Shown: positions 37,655 to 47,343 of the stretch, piece by piece
Layout: the number at the start of each line of letters is the position of its first letter
Position numbering within the stretch: the first letter of the stretch is position 1
From: Luxibacter massiliensis
GTDB lineage: Bacteria > Bacillota > Clostridia > Lachnospirales > Lachnospiraceae
Length of the DNA stretch: 64,000 nt
Assembly: GCF_900604355.1 (NCBI RefSeq)
Contig: NZ_UWOE01000001.1
Coordinates: 1 to 64,000, forward strand
Direction of reading: 5' to 3'
Notes under the pieces: generated by a model
The model's database searches: none
Told to the model about the DNA's origin: nothing
What the model saw: the letters and a program-made list of their open reading frames with translations, nothing else
Made by a program: the position numbers and the translations under genes

Positions 37655-39271
37655 TCACATGCGATTTTTGATAGATTGGAGTTTTTCACTCCAAGGTGCC
37701 AGCTCTGCCAGCTGTTCATCGGTCATATCTTTACTTGGCCGGTGCTCCAGTAAAAATTTAAGATATCCATAAATATTCAGATCGTATGCTTTTGCCATCT
37801 CAACCATTGTGTAGACTACCGCACTGGCATTCGCTCCGTCAACGGAATTGCTGAAGAGCCAGTTCTTCCGGCCTACTGCGAATGGACGAATTGCATTCTC
37901 ACTGAGATTATTGGTAAAGCTGCACCGTCCGTCTTCCAGATAAGTCTCCGCTGTATCACGTCGGTTAAGAACGTAATTCACGGCTTTATCCATCCGGGTA
38001 TTCCGGACGGGCTTCTGCTGATCGAGCCACGACCAGAAAGCCTCCAGAACGGGTTTTTCCTTCTCGAGACGCAGCTGCTTCCGCTTTTCATAATCACCGG
38101 GATACTTTTTGTTAATGGAGTCCTCAATGGCGAACAACCGGTTGCAGTACTGGACGCCCTGCACTGCCGGCTGGCTGTAGTCATACTGTTTTCCTTTGGG
38201 AACGGCGTCGATAAAGTATCGACGGATATGCGCCCAACAAGAGCAGCGTCTGATCCTCGGAAGATTGTTGTATCCCTGATATCCATCCGTTTCCAGGTAT
38301 CCGCTGTAGCCTTCCAGAAACTCCCTTGCATGGCTGCCACTCCTGGTAGGGGAATAGCCATACAGGATGATCGCCGGAAGTCCATCCTCGCCGCTTCGGA
38401 ACAGCCACATGAACGACTGGGTCTGGGCCTGGCGCCCTTCCTCTTTTAACACCTGGACCCGTGTCTCATCTGCCATTGCAAAACTGCGCTTCAGCAGCTC
38501 CCGATGAAAGTAATCATACATCGGCTGGAAATAGTTCTGCGAACAGTAGATGATCCAGTTGGCAAGGGTGGTCCGGCTGATCTGAGCCCCATACTGCTTC
38601 CAGTCTTTTTCCTGCCGGTAAAGGGGAAGCCCGTTGGCATACTTCTGGTACATGGTCCATGCAACAGTGGATGCTGAGGCAGGACCTTTCCCAACCAGAG
38701 CCGCCGGAACCTGAGACTTTATGATCACAGGCTTTTCCGTATCGCCGAGTCCTTCCTTGCAGGATGGACATCCGTAACTCTGGCTGTAGTATTCGATCAC
38801 TTTACAGGTGGCAGGAATGAATTCCAGTTCCCGGCGGACATACTCCTCACCGATCAGGACCATCTGTGTGCCGCATACCGGACAGATCTGTTCTTCTTCG
38901 GGAAGAGGGATCACTACTTTTTCAACCTTCAGGCCTTTGAAGAGATCCTCGTGGGTTGCCTTCTTTTTACGGGTATGTTCCTTGATCACAGTTTCTACTT
39001 CCAGCAGGGATGGATCCTCTTCCACTTCCGCTTCATCGAAAAGGTTCTGTTGTCCCGGAATATCATCGGATCTTTTTTCGCTGGATGAGCCGAAAAGCTT
39101 TTTGGTCAGATAATCTACCTGTTCCTGAAGCGCTTTCTCGTGACTGGATTTTTCGTCAATGATAAGACGGAGAGATCGGATCAGTTCAGTCTGTTCGGAT
39201 ACCATTGTTTTCAGTTGTGATACCGTATCTTTCAGCTCTCTGAGCTGGATATCTTTTGCACTGGAAGCCAT
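37655..39271 (-). CDS. tnpC: IS66 transposase TnpC
   Basis: A 538-residue DDE transposase. It has an N-terminal coiled coil (about 10-70, ending LTKKLFGSSSEKR), a zinc-binding motif CPVCG ... YGCPSCKE, the catalytic core with MADETRVQVL, LETDGYQGY and CWAHIRRYF, and the C-terminal NNLSENAIRPFAVGRKNWLF. These are all hallmarks of IS66 TnpC, and the length is normal. An inverted repeat TTCTGATA/TATCAGAA (39287-39311) lies just upstream of its ribosome site GAGGAGGG. The 143-bp gap to tnpB holds no other gene that I can support. Confidence 0.95.
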   Translation of the reverse strand: MASSAKDIQLRELKDTVSQLKTMVSEQTELIRSLRLIIDEKSSHEKALQEQVDYLTKKLFGSSSEKRSDDIPGQQNLFDEAEVEEDPSLLEVETVIKEHTRKKKATHEDLFKGLKVEKVVIPLPEEEQICPVCGTQMVLIGEEYVRRELEFIPATCKVIEYYSQSYGCPSCKEGLGDTEKPVIIKSQVPAALVGKGPASASTVAWTMYQKYANGLPLYRQEKDWKQYGAQISRTTLANWIIYCSQNYFQPMYDYFHRELLKRSFAMADETRVQVLKEEGRQAQTQSFMWLFRSGEDGLPAIILYGYSPTRSGSHAREFLEGYSGYLETDGYQGYNNLPRIRRCSCWAHIRRYFIDAVPKGKQYDYSQPAVQGVQYCNRLFAIEDSINKKYPGDYEKRKQLRLEKEKPVLEAFWSWLDQQKPVRNTRMDKAVNYVLNRRDTAETYLEDGRCSFTNNLSENAIRPFAVGRKNWLFSNSVDGANASAVVYTMVEMAKAYDLNIYGYLKFLLEHRPSKDMTDEQLAELAPWSEKLQSIKNRM

Positions 39272-39414
39272 CGTTTCCCTCCTCGGTTCTGATACCTTTA
39301 TTATATCAGAAACGGGGCTTTTACTAAAGGAAAATAGCTCCTGAAAAATGCCGAATCTACAGGGGATTTCCGTATTTTTCTGTGCAGGATTTCTGCTAAG
39401 ATCCAGATGATTTT

Positions 39415-39756
39415 TTACTCTGCTTTGAGGGCTTTGGGCTGGTCAATATCGATCCCGGACATCAGCCAGTCAAACTCCCGCCAGGAAAGGTTCCGGACTT
39501 CCGACTGCTTCCTGGGCCATTGATAGCCGCCGCGGACAGACAGCCGCTTATAGATCAGAACGAAGCCGTCCGGTTCACGGAACAAGGCTTTGATCCTGTC
39601 CCGTCTTCTTCCGCAGAAAAGGAAGAGAGCACTGGACGAGGGATCCATCTTAAGCTGGTCCTCGATAACGGCACAGAGTCCGTCAATGGACTTCCGCATA
39701 TCGGTGTAGCCGCAGACAATGTAGATCTTTTCAAGTCCGGAGATATCCCCTAACAT
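39415..39756 (-). CDS. tnpB: IS66 accessory protein TnpB
   Basis: A 113-residue protein with the IS66 Orf2 signature: IYIVCGYTDMRKSIDGL, LFLFCGRRRDRIKAL and FVLIYKRL. It is required with TnpA for transposition of IS66 elements, role unclear. It overlaps the end of tnpA by 7 bp, indicating coupled translation. Confidence 0.93.
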   Translation of the reverse strand: MLGDISGLEKIYIVCGYTDMRKSIDGLCAVIEDQLKMDPSSSALFLFCGRRRDRIKALFREPDGFVLIYKRLSVRGGYQWPRKQSEVRNLSWREFDWLMSGIDIDQPKALKAE

Positions 39757-40160
39757 GAGATCTCCTGAATCAGGCGGAATATCCTGGTGAGCAGGACCGG
39801 ATCTGCATCATTGCTGATGTGGACTGTGATATCCTTCATGGCAACTTCGATCGTATGTGAATTGTCAAGGTGCGAGTTTAGCATCTGTGATGCTGTATGC
39901 TGTTCCGGGATGTGATCCGGAACAATGTCAATGGGGACCACGTCCTGTTTCGGGCGGGGAACCGGAGAATGACCATAATTCGCTGCTGGGATCTGATCCG
40001 CTGCCGCTTTCCGGCAACGGCTGACCCAGTTGTAAAAGGTGCTTACTGCAATGTCGTTTTCACGGCACCAGTCAGCATCTGTCATGCCGCTCTGGCGGCA
40101 TTCATTGATAAGCCTGATCTGTTCCGCCATCGGAACACGGGCTTTGCGAGTACCTGCCAT
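39750..40160 (-). CDS. tnpA: IS66 accessory protein TnpA (HTH)
   Basis: A 136-residue protein with an N-terminal helix-turn-helix (MAEQIRLINECRQSGMTDA, WCRENDIAVSTFYNWVSRC), as in IS66 Orf1, and a more variable C-terminal half. It is first in the tnpABC operon. GGAGGATAGG upstream on the minus strand is a good ribosome site. Confidence 0.9.
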   Translation of the reverse strand: MAGTRKARVPMAEQIRLINECRQSGMTDADWCRENDIAVSTFYNWVSRCRKAAADQIPAANYGHSPVPRPKQDVVPIDIVPDHIPEQHTASQMLNSHLDNSHTIEVAMKDITVHISNDADPVLLTRIFRLIQEISC

Positions 40161-40283
40161 AACCTATCCTCCATAATTGTAGTGAAATAGTCTAAATATC
40201 TTTCGACTCTACAATTATAGGCAAAACTTGAGGATCAGGAAATCCGCAGGAATATTTGGCGCTTACCTTAATAAAGCAATATA

Positions 40284-40292
40284 TGCTATACT
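40284..40292 (+). promoter_or_regulatory. Extended -10 promoter for the DUF6361 operon
   Basis: TGC followed by TATACT (40287-40292) forms an extended -10 element 61 bp before the DUF6361 start. There is no good -35; the position where it should be is formed by the IS66 end and its target duplication. The IS may therefore have altered expression of the operon. Confidence 0.45.
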
Positions 40293-40352
40293 GAGAACAG
40301 TTGTAATTTATTATAAGTATCAGATAAACCGTTAAGTGGGGAGAGTAACAAT

Positions 40353-41555
40353 ATGCAGTTAGGATGGATAGACTTTTCAAAGGAAGACCGGCAGAAGGCA
40401 TTAGATGTGATTAACCTTCTGAGTGAACAGGGAGCAGTCGATGAACTGGGAATCGGTATAGTTCGTGATGCTTTTGCTAATTATTTCTTTCCTGGAACCT
40501 CCACCATCCAGACTAGGGCAAAGTATTTCCTTATTGTCCCATATGTGCTAAGAGAAGCTGTTGATGGCAGATATGGAAAGGATGCCAATAGAGTTTTAAG
40601 AGCTATAGATTCTGCTGAAAAAGATTGTGGTATTAGATTGTTGAAGGCGAATCCAAAGGCAGAGGGAGTTATCGGAACTCGTGTATTGCCAAAAGGCTGG
40701 GTGGCTAGAAAGCCATCCGATATTTACTGGAATGGTATTCGCACCTATGGAATATTTTGTGATTATGGTTTATCTATTTCTGAATATGTTTTATTGGCAA
40801 CGAAACTTCGAGAAGAGAAGAAGGTTAGCCGGTTTGGAAACAGAAATGATGATGCAGAGGAAAATGATAAGGATGATTCAGATGCAGGAGATATCGGCAA
40901 TATTAGATTCTGGAATCTTCCGATTTATCATGATGACTGGCGAGACAACCTTACAATAGAGTTGACGCAGGAGGAAGCTTTTTATCTGGATAAGCAGATT
41001 CAGAAGTCAACGAAAGGGTCTCTTTTGGAATATGTGTTGAAAAATCACATTGATTTGAATGAATATGATGATTTTGCTTCTTTGACGGCTGAACTATCAG
41101 AGAAAGTAAGTGAAAAGCTGGCATATATGATGAAGCTTGCCTGCGATTTTAATAATCTAGTGTATATGGCAAGAGTAAGATACAATGTCATGCTTTCAGA
41201 AGGCGAGAATACATACGCAAATGATGAATGGAGCAGGTTGCTTCCGGATATAAGGCATAATTCGACAGTCGACCTGGATGCTGTCATTGCAGAATTGCAG
41301 CTGATAAATCCAAGAGCAAAGAGCTTTCTATGTGGGATACAAGCAGCATTTATGGCATCTGATATTGATATGGCAGATGAGCTGATTCGTAAGAGGGAAC
41401 GGAGTCTGAAAGGAGCAGCCAGAGCAAAGCTAAGCAGAACAAAGGAATTTGATCATTCAAAATGGGTAGGCGGTGGGATGCTTGATTACAGATTCTCAAA
41501 TGCCAGAAGAATTGTGAATGACATATATACCGGGGAGGTGAGTGCTGATGTTTAG
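40353..41555 (+). CDS. DUF6361-family protein, first gene of defence-like operon
   Basis: A 400-residue soluble protein. Its N-terminal 90 residues (LGWIDFSKEDRQKALDVI, DELGIGIVRDAFANYFFPG, TSTIQTRAKYFLIVPYVLRE) match DUF6361 strongly. The rest shows no known catalytic motif; an acidic stretch (DDAEENDKDDSDAGD) sits near residue 170. Function is not known to me. It overlaps the next gene by 8 bp, and the set DUF6361, phospholipase-D-fold protein and helicase reads as one unit. GGGGAGAG at about 40339 is the ribosome site. Confidence 0.85.
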   Translation: MQLGWIDFSKEDRQKALDVINLLSEQGAVDELGIGIVRDAFANYFFPGTSTIQTRAKYFLIVPYVLREAVDGRYGKDANRVLRAIDSAEKDCGIRLLKANPKAEGVIGTRVLPKGWVARKPSDIYWNGIRTYGIFCDYGLSISEYVLLATKLREEKKVSRFGNRNDDAEENDKDDSDAGDIGNIRFWNLPIYHDDWRDNLTIELTQEEAFYLDKQIQKSTKGSLLEYVLKNHIDLNEYDDFASLTAELSEKVSEKLAYMMKLACDFNNLVYMARVRYNVMLSEGENTYANDEWSRLLPDIRHNSTVDLDAVIAELQLINPRAKSFLCGIQAAFMASDIDMADELIRKRERSLKGAARAKLSRTKEFDHSKWVGGGMLDYRFSNARRIVNDIYTGEVSADV

Positions 41556-43395
41556 ACCGGATTCAAACCGAGATAGAACTGATTACAGCGGTATTTTGAT
41601 GCCTCCGGACGGATATAGACTAGACAGAGCAGTAGGCACTACCTATTCACTTGACCTGGAAGCACTCACAGCTGTGGCTATATGCCTTGGATTATCTGAG
41701 GAAACAGATAGTAAGCTTATGCAAAATCCAATTGGTATGCTGAATGCATTGCAGAAGGTATCAGATAAAATCGTGCTGTTTTGTGAAGCAGGACAGATTA
41801 AAGTGCCAACAAAACCAACTGCACTATCTATTTTATTAGAGAAAATGGTAGTAGAGGTTGCACTGCCAAAGGATAGACAGCTTGGTCGATACCCGTCATT
41901 TCATCCGAAAACATGGGTATTAGCATATGTAAACGCTGATGGGGATAAAAAATATCGTTTTGTGGTAATGAGCAGAAACCTGACTTTTGACAGGAGCTGG
42001 GATATCAGCTTTGCAATGGATAGCAGTAAAAATGTCAGACAGAAGAAAAAGACAGAAGCAATCTGTGATTTTCTGGATTATCTTGTAACAAATGTGCATA
42101 ATACCAGCAATAATGCCGGAAAGAAAAGAAATCTGATTCGTGGATTATGTGCAGACATTAAGGATGTATCTTTTTCGCTTGATAGTAAAATATTTGGAGA
42201 GAATTTTGAAGTGCTTCCGCTTGGTATCGGAAAAAATGCCTACCGGATGCAGGATGATATTCTATTTTGCAAGGAAAGAGGAAATGCCAATTCGACATTT
42301 AATGAGCTTGTAGTGATGTCCCCGTTTTTATCAGAAAGTGTGATTGCTGATTTTAACCTTAAAGACAGGGCATTGTCAGACTGTAAGAGAACACTTATTA
42401 CCAGAAGGTCTGAGCTTGGAAAACTTAAAGCATCAGATGTAGATAATTTTACTATCTATGTATTAAAGGATGAGATTATAGATGGTGAGGACGAAATCTC
42501 AGATGAACTTGCGGATAAAAAGAAACAGGATATTCATGCAAAAATTTATCTGAGAAGGAAATATTCAGATGTTGACCTGTATCTTGGTTCCATGAATGCT
42601 TCCTATTCTGCAATTAATAAAAATGTTGAAATGATGCTGTGGCTTGGTACAAAGAATATGTATCTGAATGGGAATAAATTCTTAGAAGATATATTCTGCG
42701 GACCGGCACAAGATGCTAAGAATCCATTTGAACAGGTTACAGTTGCGGATGCTGTTTTGGAAACAGAAAGTGATAATAGAAATCTGCTGGAGCAGAAAAT
42801 CAAAGACTTGTGCCGTGTGAAAAGGCAGGCTGTAATTTCAGAGGATAGTGAGAATGCCGGAAAGTACAAGATAGAGGTTGAGTTCAGTGGTATTGAATTT
42901 GATAGTGAGGTTACAGTATCACCATTTAATTCAAAGCAGGAGCAGACATTGTCAGAACATATAGAATTTTCAGAGCTTGAGATATTACAGTTATCTGAGT
43001 TCTATGAGATTACTGCAAGATCAGGTGATGATACAATCCGCAGAATTATTATGATCCCTACAAGTGGTTTCCCGGATGACAGAGAAAGTGCGGCAGTAAA
43101 CAGTGTGGTAAAAGATAGGGCATCATTTGTTGAGTACATAGCGTTTGTACTTGGCAATGATTATGTAGCATCTATGCTTGAAGGAAAGCAGATGGGAGAA
43201 TCCGGATTTTTTGCTACTTCGAGTGATGCAATGCCGGCACTCTATGAAAAGATGTTAAAAACATCTGTGGAAGAGCCGGAAAGAATAAAAGACATTGGAT
43301 ATGTGCTTAAGATGGTTACAGATAAGGATATTATACCGGACGAATTCCGCAAGCTGTATGAGACTTTTTGTAATATTTTGAAAATCAGAAGATAA
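41548..43395 (+). CDS. Phospholipase-D-fold protein (likely nuclease)
   Basis: A 615-residue cytoplasmic protein with two HxK motifs of the PLD superfamily. The first is FHPKTW with His119 and Lys121, followed by VMSRNLTFDRSWD. The second is IHAKIYL with His330 and Lys332, followed by LYLGSMNAS. Both halves of a PLD active site are thus present. The C-terminal ~200 residues are of unknown fold. PLD-fold proteins paired with helicases often act as nucleases in defence systems (DISARM DrmC, Mokosh), so a nuclease role is inferred. ATG 41548 follows GGGGAGG; a GTG at 41542 is less likely. Confidence 0.85.
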   Translation: MFRPDSNRDRTDYSGILMPPDGYRLDRAVGTTYSLDLEALTAVAICLGLSEETDSKLMQNPIGMLNALQKVSDKIVLFCEAGQIKVPTKPTALSILLEKMVVEVALPKDRQLGRYPSFHPKTWVLAYVNADGDKKYRFVVMSRNLTFDRSWDISFAMDSSKNVRQKKKTEAICDFLDYLVTNVHNTSNNAGKKRNLIRGLCADIKDVSFSLDSKIFGENFEVLPLGIGKNAYRMQDDILFCKERGNANSTFNELVVMSPFLSESVIADFNLKDRALSDCKRTLITRRSELGKLKASDVDNFTIYVLKDEIIDGEDEISDELADKKKQDIHAKIYLRRKYSDVDLYLGSMNASYSAINKNVEMMLWLGTKNMYLNGNKFLEDIFCGPAQDAKNPFEQVTVADAVLETESDNRNLLEQKIKDLCRVKRQAVISEDSENAGKYKIEVEFSGIEFDSEVTVSPFNSKQEQTLSEHIEFSELEILQLSEFYEITARSGDDTIRRIIMIPTSGFPDDRESAAVNSVVKDRASFVEYIAFVLGNDYVASMLEGKQMGESGFFATSSDAMPALYEKMLKTSVEEPERIKDIGYVLKMVTDKDIIPDEFRKLYETFCNILKIRR

Positions 43396-43407
43396 CGAGG
43401 TGATGTT

Positions 43408-46400
43408 ATGTCACAATTTAATATAGATGAAATTGAAAAGCGTACCCTCTCCAGTCTGAAGGATTTTCAAAGAGCGACTGTTGAGAGAGTGGATTATCTG
43501 TTCAGGCATAATCAGAATCGTGTGCTTGTAGCAGATGAGGTGGGCATGGGAAAAACTCTTATTGCTAGGGGAGCAATTGTAAAGACTGCAAGGCTTAGAA
43601 TGGAAGAGAAAGATGATCTGTTTAAGGTAATTTATATCTGCTCTAATCAGAACATAGCAAATCAGAATATCAGAAAGCTTGATGTAACAGGAAAGAATGC
43701 CATCGGTTCAGTATCAGATACCAGACTGTCTATGCAGCATTTAAAGATTACCGAGCAGGAGAACGATCCACAGATAAAGGAAGGCTATATACAGCTTATC
43801 CCGCTTACACCGGAAACATCTTTCCGCATGACCTCCGGAGGCGGAAGTGTGCAGGAAAGAGCACTTATGTATGCCATTTTAAGGAGAATGCCGGACTTTA
43901 AAGGTCATGCAGCTTCTCTTGAAAAATTTATGATAATGGATGCTGTAAAAGCATGGGATGGATGGGCAAAATGGAGCTTTGAAAATCGTGTGGCAGAATG
44001 CGAAAAGATGACGAAAGGTGTATACCCACAAAATGTGATAGATAAAATACTGAATTATCAGGAATATGAAAGTATAAGGGAAATGCTGCTTAATCATTTG
44101 CATGAAAGAAGATACAATAAACAGCTTACATATTCCAATTATTATGTGATGAATAAGCTTCGTGTGATGTTTGCGAGAATCAGTGTATCCATGCTTGAGC
44201 CGGATCTGGTAATCATGGATGAGTTTCAGCGATTTAAGTTCCTTTTGTCATCCGATGACAGTGAGCTTGGTATCCTTGCACACAGTTTCCTTAGTGGACA
44301 TGATACAAGGGTGCTTCTATTGTCGGCTACACCATATAAATTGTATTCTACCCTTGAAGAGATAGATGAAAATCAGCTTGATGAGCATTATGCAGAGTTT
44401 TTTCAGGTTATGAACTTTCTTTTTGATGATGAAGTCAAAGATACTAAATTCAAGGAAGTGTGGAAGAATTATTCTCATGCTCTAAGTGAGTTGAAAGCAG
44501 GAGATAGTGCTATTATCCGTATGAAGGAACTGGCAGAGAATGCGATGTATCAGGGAGTCAGCAGGACAGAGCGTATATCAGTCATGGATTCAGGTGATTA
44601 TACGGATGACAGCAGCGTGAAACATCATTTGCAGATAGATGAAAATGACATAAACTCCTATATACAGATGTCACGATTGCTGTCAAAAACAGATTCAAAT
44701 CACACTTTACCGGTAGATTATGCAAAGAGCTGTCCGTATCTTATGTCCTTTATGAAGAAATATAAGATTAAGGAGCAGATTGAAAAATATTATACAAAAC
44801 ATCCGGATGAATTTGGAAGTGAAAGAGAACAAAGTCTTTTGTGGCTGAATCGCAATAAAATCAATAAATATGATGAACTGCCGAAAACCAATGCAAGGCT
44901 TGAAGCATTGAAAGAAAAGGCATTTACCGGTGGGGCAGAAAAATATCTGTGGATTCCTCCATCACTGCCATATTATGAGATGCAGGGAGCATATAAAAAC
45001 AGTAAAGGATTTTCAAAAATACTTGTTTTTTCTGCATGGGAGATGGTTCCACGAATGATAGGTGCACTTGTTTCCTACGAAGCGGAAAGACTTACAGTTG
45101 GAAAACTGGTACATCAGATTAAGAACCAAGATAAGAAGAATACAGGTTATTTTGCGGAAGGTTCGAGGAGATACCCGGTGGCAAGACTGAGGTTTAATGT
45201 CTCAAATGGAGAAGTAAGAGGCATGAGCCTATTTGCACTGCTTTACCCATCTAAGACACTTTCGGATATGTATTTACCGATTGAGTCATTGAATAATCAT
45301 GAATCATTGGAAGTAATAGAAAAATCGGTACGGCTGAAATTGAAAGAGAAGCTTGCAGTAATCGATGAAAAGTATAGTAATTCGTCTAGCAATAAGGAGG
45401 ATGCCAGATGGTATTATCTTGCACCGATGCTCATGGATGGAGTCTTTTATGCAAAACATTGGATAGACGATATTGTGTGGGAAATGAATGCTGATGAAGA
45501 GGATACAACATCTGAGGTCAGAAGCAGTTCGAAGGATAAAAGAAATAAAGGATTTATTGCTCATATTGATAGGCTAAGAAGTTATCTCGATGCACCGGAA
45601 GAGATTCATCTTGGAAGAAAGCCGGATGATCTTCTGGAAACATTGGTAAATATGGTATTAGGATCGCCAGCAATATGCATCTATCGTTCAAATGGAAGAA
45701 GCACAGCCAGAGCAACATCACTGGCAAAAGTGTTTGTGAATAATTTTAACTTACCAGAGTCAACAGCTATTATTGACCTTGCCTATGGTAGATGCAGAGA
45801 TGATAATTCCCATTGGCAGAATGTACTTAAATACTGTAAGGATGGCTGCTTTCAGGCAATGATTGATGAGTATATCCATATGTTGAAAGAAACGGCGGGT
45901 TTTCAGTCAGAGGGTAACCAGTATCAAATCGTTCATGATATGATGATGGATTCATTGAAAATACATACAGCTACCTATATCGCTGATACTTATCCTGATT
46001 TCAAAAAGCGTATTAACGGAGCTTACAAGAAAAGTGACGGGTGTCGAATCAGGTCAAGTTATGCGGTAGGATTTACAAAGGATGCGGGAGATAATTCCAA
46101 GGTAGTCATGCGTAAAGAAAACATTAGAAATGCATTTAATTCACCAATGCGTCCGTTTGTGCTTGCTACAACATCTATCGGGCAGGAAGGACTTGATTTT
46201 CATAACTACTGTCGTGTGATTATGCACTGGAATCTTCCTAGAAATCCGATTGATCTTGAGCAGAGAGAGGGAAGAATTAACAGATTTAAGTGCCTGGCAA
46301 TCAGACAGAATGTTGCCGATAAATATGGTAAGGCAGTCGGAATGGAGTTTAAGCGTGACATTTGGAAAGAAATGTTTGAAGCAGCAAAAGCGGAAAAGCA

Positions 46401-46668
46401 GGATGATCAATCAGAACTTGTACCATTCTGGTGTTTTGGGAAAAATCAGAGTGTAAAGATAGAGAGACTTGTGCCAATGTATCCGATGAGTAAGGACGAG
46501 GTGAATTATGAAAGACTGATAAAGATTCTATCTCTTTATCGGCTCACATTGGGTCAGGCAAGGCAGGAAGAACTTCTGGAATATTTGTTCAAGGAATTTA
46601 AAGATACAAGCGGATTGAAAGAATTATTTATTGATTTGAGTCCGTTTTCAAAAGGAAAAGAGGGCTGA
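43408..46668 (+). CDS. SF2 (SNF2-like) helicase of the DUF6361 operon
   Basis: A 1086-residue ATP-dependent DNA or RNA translocase. Walker A DEVGMGKT is at residues 43-50, a DEFQ Walker B (IMDEFQRF, Asp271) replaces DEAH, then LLSATPYK, and in the second RecA lobe ATTSIGQEGLDFH and QREGRINRF (about 952-960). The segment between the lobes is unusually long (about residues 400-840). It starts 12 bp after the PLD gene and ends 4 bp before the next gene. It is the probable motor of the operon. DEFQ-type helicases occur in other helicase/PLD defence systems. Confidence 0.9.
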   Translation: MSQFNIDEIEKRTLSSLKDFQRATVERVDYLFRHNQNRVLVADEVGMGKTLIARGAIVKTARLRMEEKDDLFKVIYICSNQNIANQNIRKLDVTGKNAIGSVSDTRLSMQHLKITEQENDPQIKEGYIQLIPLTPETSFRMTSGGGSVQERALMYAILRRMPDFKGHAASLEKFMIMDAVKAWDGWAKWSFENRVAECEKMTKGVYPQNVIDKILNYQEYESIREMLLNHLHERRYNKQLTYSNYYVMNKLRVMFARISVSMLEPDLVIMDEFQRFKFLLSSDDSELGILAHSFLSGHDTRVLLLSATPYKLYSTLEEIDENQLDEHYAEFFQVMNFLFDDEVKDTKFKEVWKNYSHALSELKAGDSAIIRMKELAENAMYQGVSRTERISVMDSGDYTDDSSVKHHLQIDENDINSYIQMSRLLSKTDSNHTLPVDYAKSCPYLMSFMKKYKIKEQIEKYYTKHPDEFGSEREQSLLWLNRNKINKYDELPKTNARLEALKEKAFTGGAEKYLWIPPSLPYYEMQGAYKNSKGFSKILVFSAWEMVPRMIGALVSYEAERLTVGKLVHQIKNQDKKNTGYFAEGSRRYPVARLRFNVSNGEVRGMSLFALLYPSKTLSDMYLPIESLNNHESLEVIEKSVRLKLKEKLAVIDEKYSNSSSNKEDARWYYLAPMLMDGVFYAKHWIDDIVWEMNADEEDTTSEVRSSSKDKRNKGFIAHIDRLRSYLDAPEEIHLGRKPDDLLETLVNMVLGSPAICIYRSNGRSTARATSLAKVFVNNFNLPESTAIIDLAYGRCRDDNSHWQNVLKYCKDGCFQAMIDEYIHMLKETAGFQSEGNQYQIVHDMMMDSLKIHTATYIADTYPDFKKRINGAYKKSDGCRIRSSYAVGFTKDAGDNSKVVMRKENIRNAFNSPMRPFVLATTSIGQEGLDFHNYCRVIMHWNLPRNPIDLEQREGRINRFKCLAIRQNVADKYGKAVGMEFKRDIWKEMFEAAKAEKQDDQSELVPFWCFGKNQSVKIERLVPMYPMSKDEVNYERLIKILSLYRLTLGQARQEELLEYLFKEFKDTSGLKELFIDLSPFSKGKEG

Positions 46669-46672
46669 TGAA

Positions 46673-47308
46673 ATGAGAATACTTTTTTGCAATATAGCAT
46701 GGATGAAAGAATACCATGGAAACGAAGATGGAAGGGATATTCCAGTAAATGGCGGAAGTTTTGTCAATGAGACCGGAGATGCACATGAAAAGTATAATTT
46801 CACACCAGTGAATATAGAGGGTAAGGAAGGTTTATATTGTTTGGGATTCTTCGAGACAAAATCACATAATGGGAAAGATGTCAATCAAATGCGGATAGAG
46901 AATATTGCAGGTTGTGATCTATGTAAAAAAGAAGAATCAGTAGATGATGTACTTGTTGTATATTGCGCGAAACATCCGGCACATAAATTCACAACAGTTG
47001 TTGGATGGTACAAGCATGCTACCGTTTACAGACATTATCAAGAGGCGGTGTTTGCTCCTGAAGATATACAATATTACAATGCAATAGCCAAATCGTCTGA
47101 TTGTGTTTTGCTTCCTCCAGGAACCAGATCAAGAAAAGTTCAATGGGAAGTTCCAAGAAAATCAAGTGGTTGGGCTTATGGTTTTGGACGAGCGAATGTC
47201 TGGTATGCCAGTGAAGAGGATCGCAGGTTGCAAGATTATCTTACAAGGTTAGAAAAGCAGATTAACGAATATGATGGCGAAAATTGGATTGAAAAGTATG
47301 CTGAGTAG
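46673..47308 (+). CDS. Unknown 211-residue protein, possible base-reader fold
   Basis: I do not recognise this with certainty. It begins MRILFCNIAWMKEYHG, has VNGGSFVNETGDAHEKYNF, then a hydrophobic/aromatic core VDDVLVVYCAKHPAHKF followed by TTVVGWYKHATVYR, and later YGFGRANVWYA. The VVGWYK segment and aromatic content recall EVE/PUA-like modified-base readers found at the N-terminus of some HNH or McrB-type restriction proteins, but no nuclease domain follows here. That reading is a weak inference. It is 4 bp after the helicase stop, so it belongs to the same operon. Confidence 0.6.
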   Translation: MRILFCNIAWMKEYHGNEDGRDIPVNGGSFVNETGDAHEKYNFTPVNIEGKEGLYCLGFFETKSHNGKDVNQMRIENIAGCDLCKKEESVDDVLVVYCAKHPAHKFTTVVGWYKHATVYRHYQEAVFAPEDIQYYNAIAKSSDCVLLPPGTRSRKVQWEVPRKSSGWAYGFGRANVWYASEEDRRLQDYLTRLEKQINEYDGENWIEKYAE

Positions 47309-47343
47309 GTGTTAAACCAAGGATAGAACAGGGAGGAATAGCA

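Larger units (their letters stand above)
37581..40266 (-). mobile_element. Complete IS66-family insertion sequence
   Basis: A 2686-bp element with terminal inverted repeats GTAAGCGCAAAATATT (left) and the reverse complement GTAAGCGCCAAATATT (right), characteristic of IS66. It is flanked by a perfect 8-bp target duplication CTTAATAA at 37573-37580 and 40267-40274. It carries tnpA, tnpB and tnpC on the minus strand, all apparently intact. It inserted between the silent hsdS cassettes and the DUF6361 operon. Confidence 0.95.

Noticed and set aside
40353..46668. Assignment of the operon to DISARM
   Set aside because: No DrmB (DUF1998) or DISARM-type methylase lies in the operon, and DUF6361 is not a DISARM component known to me.
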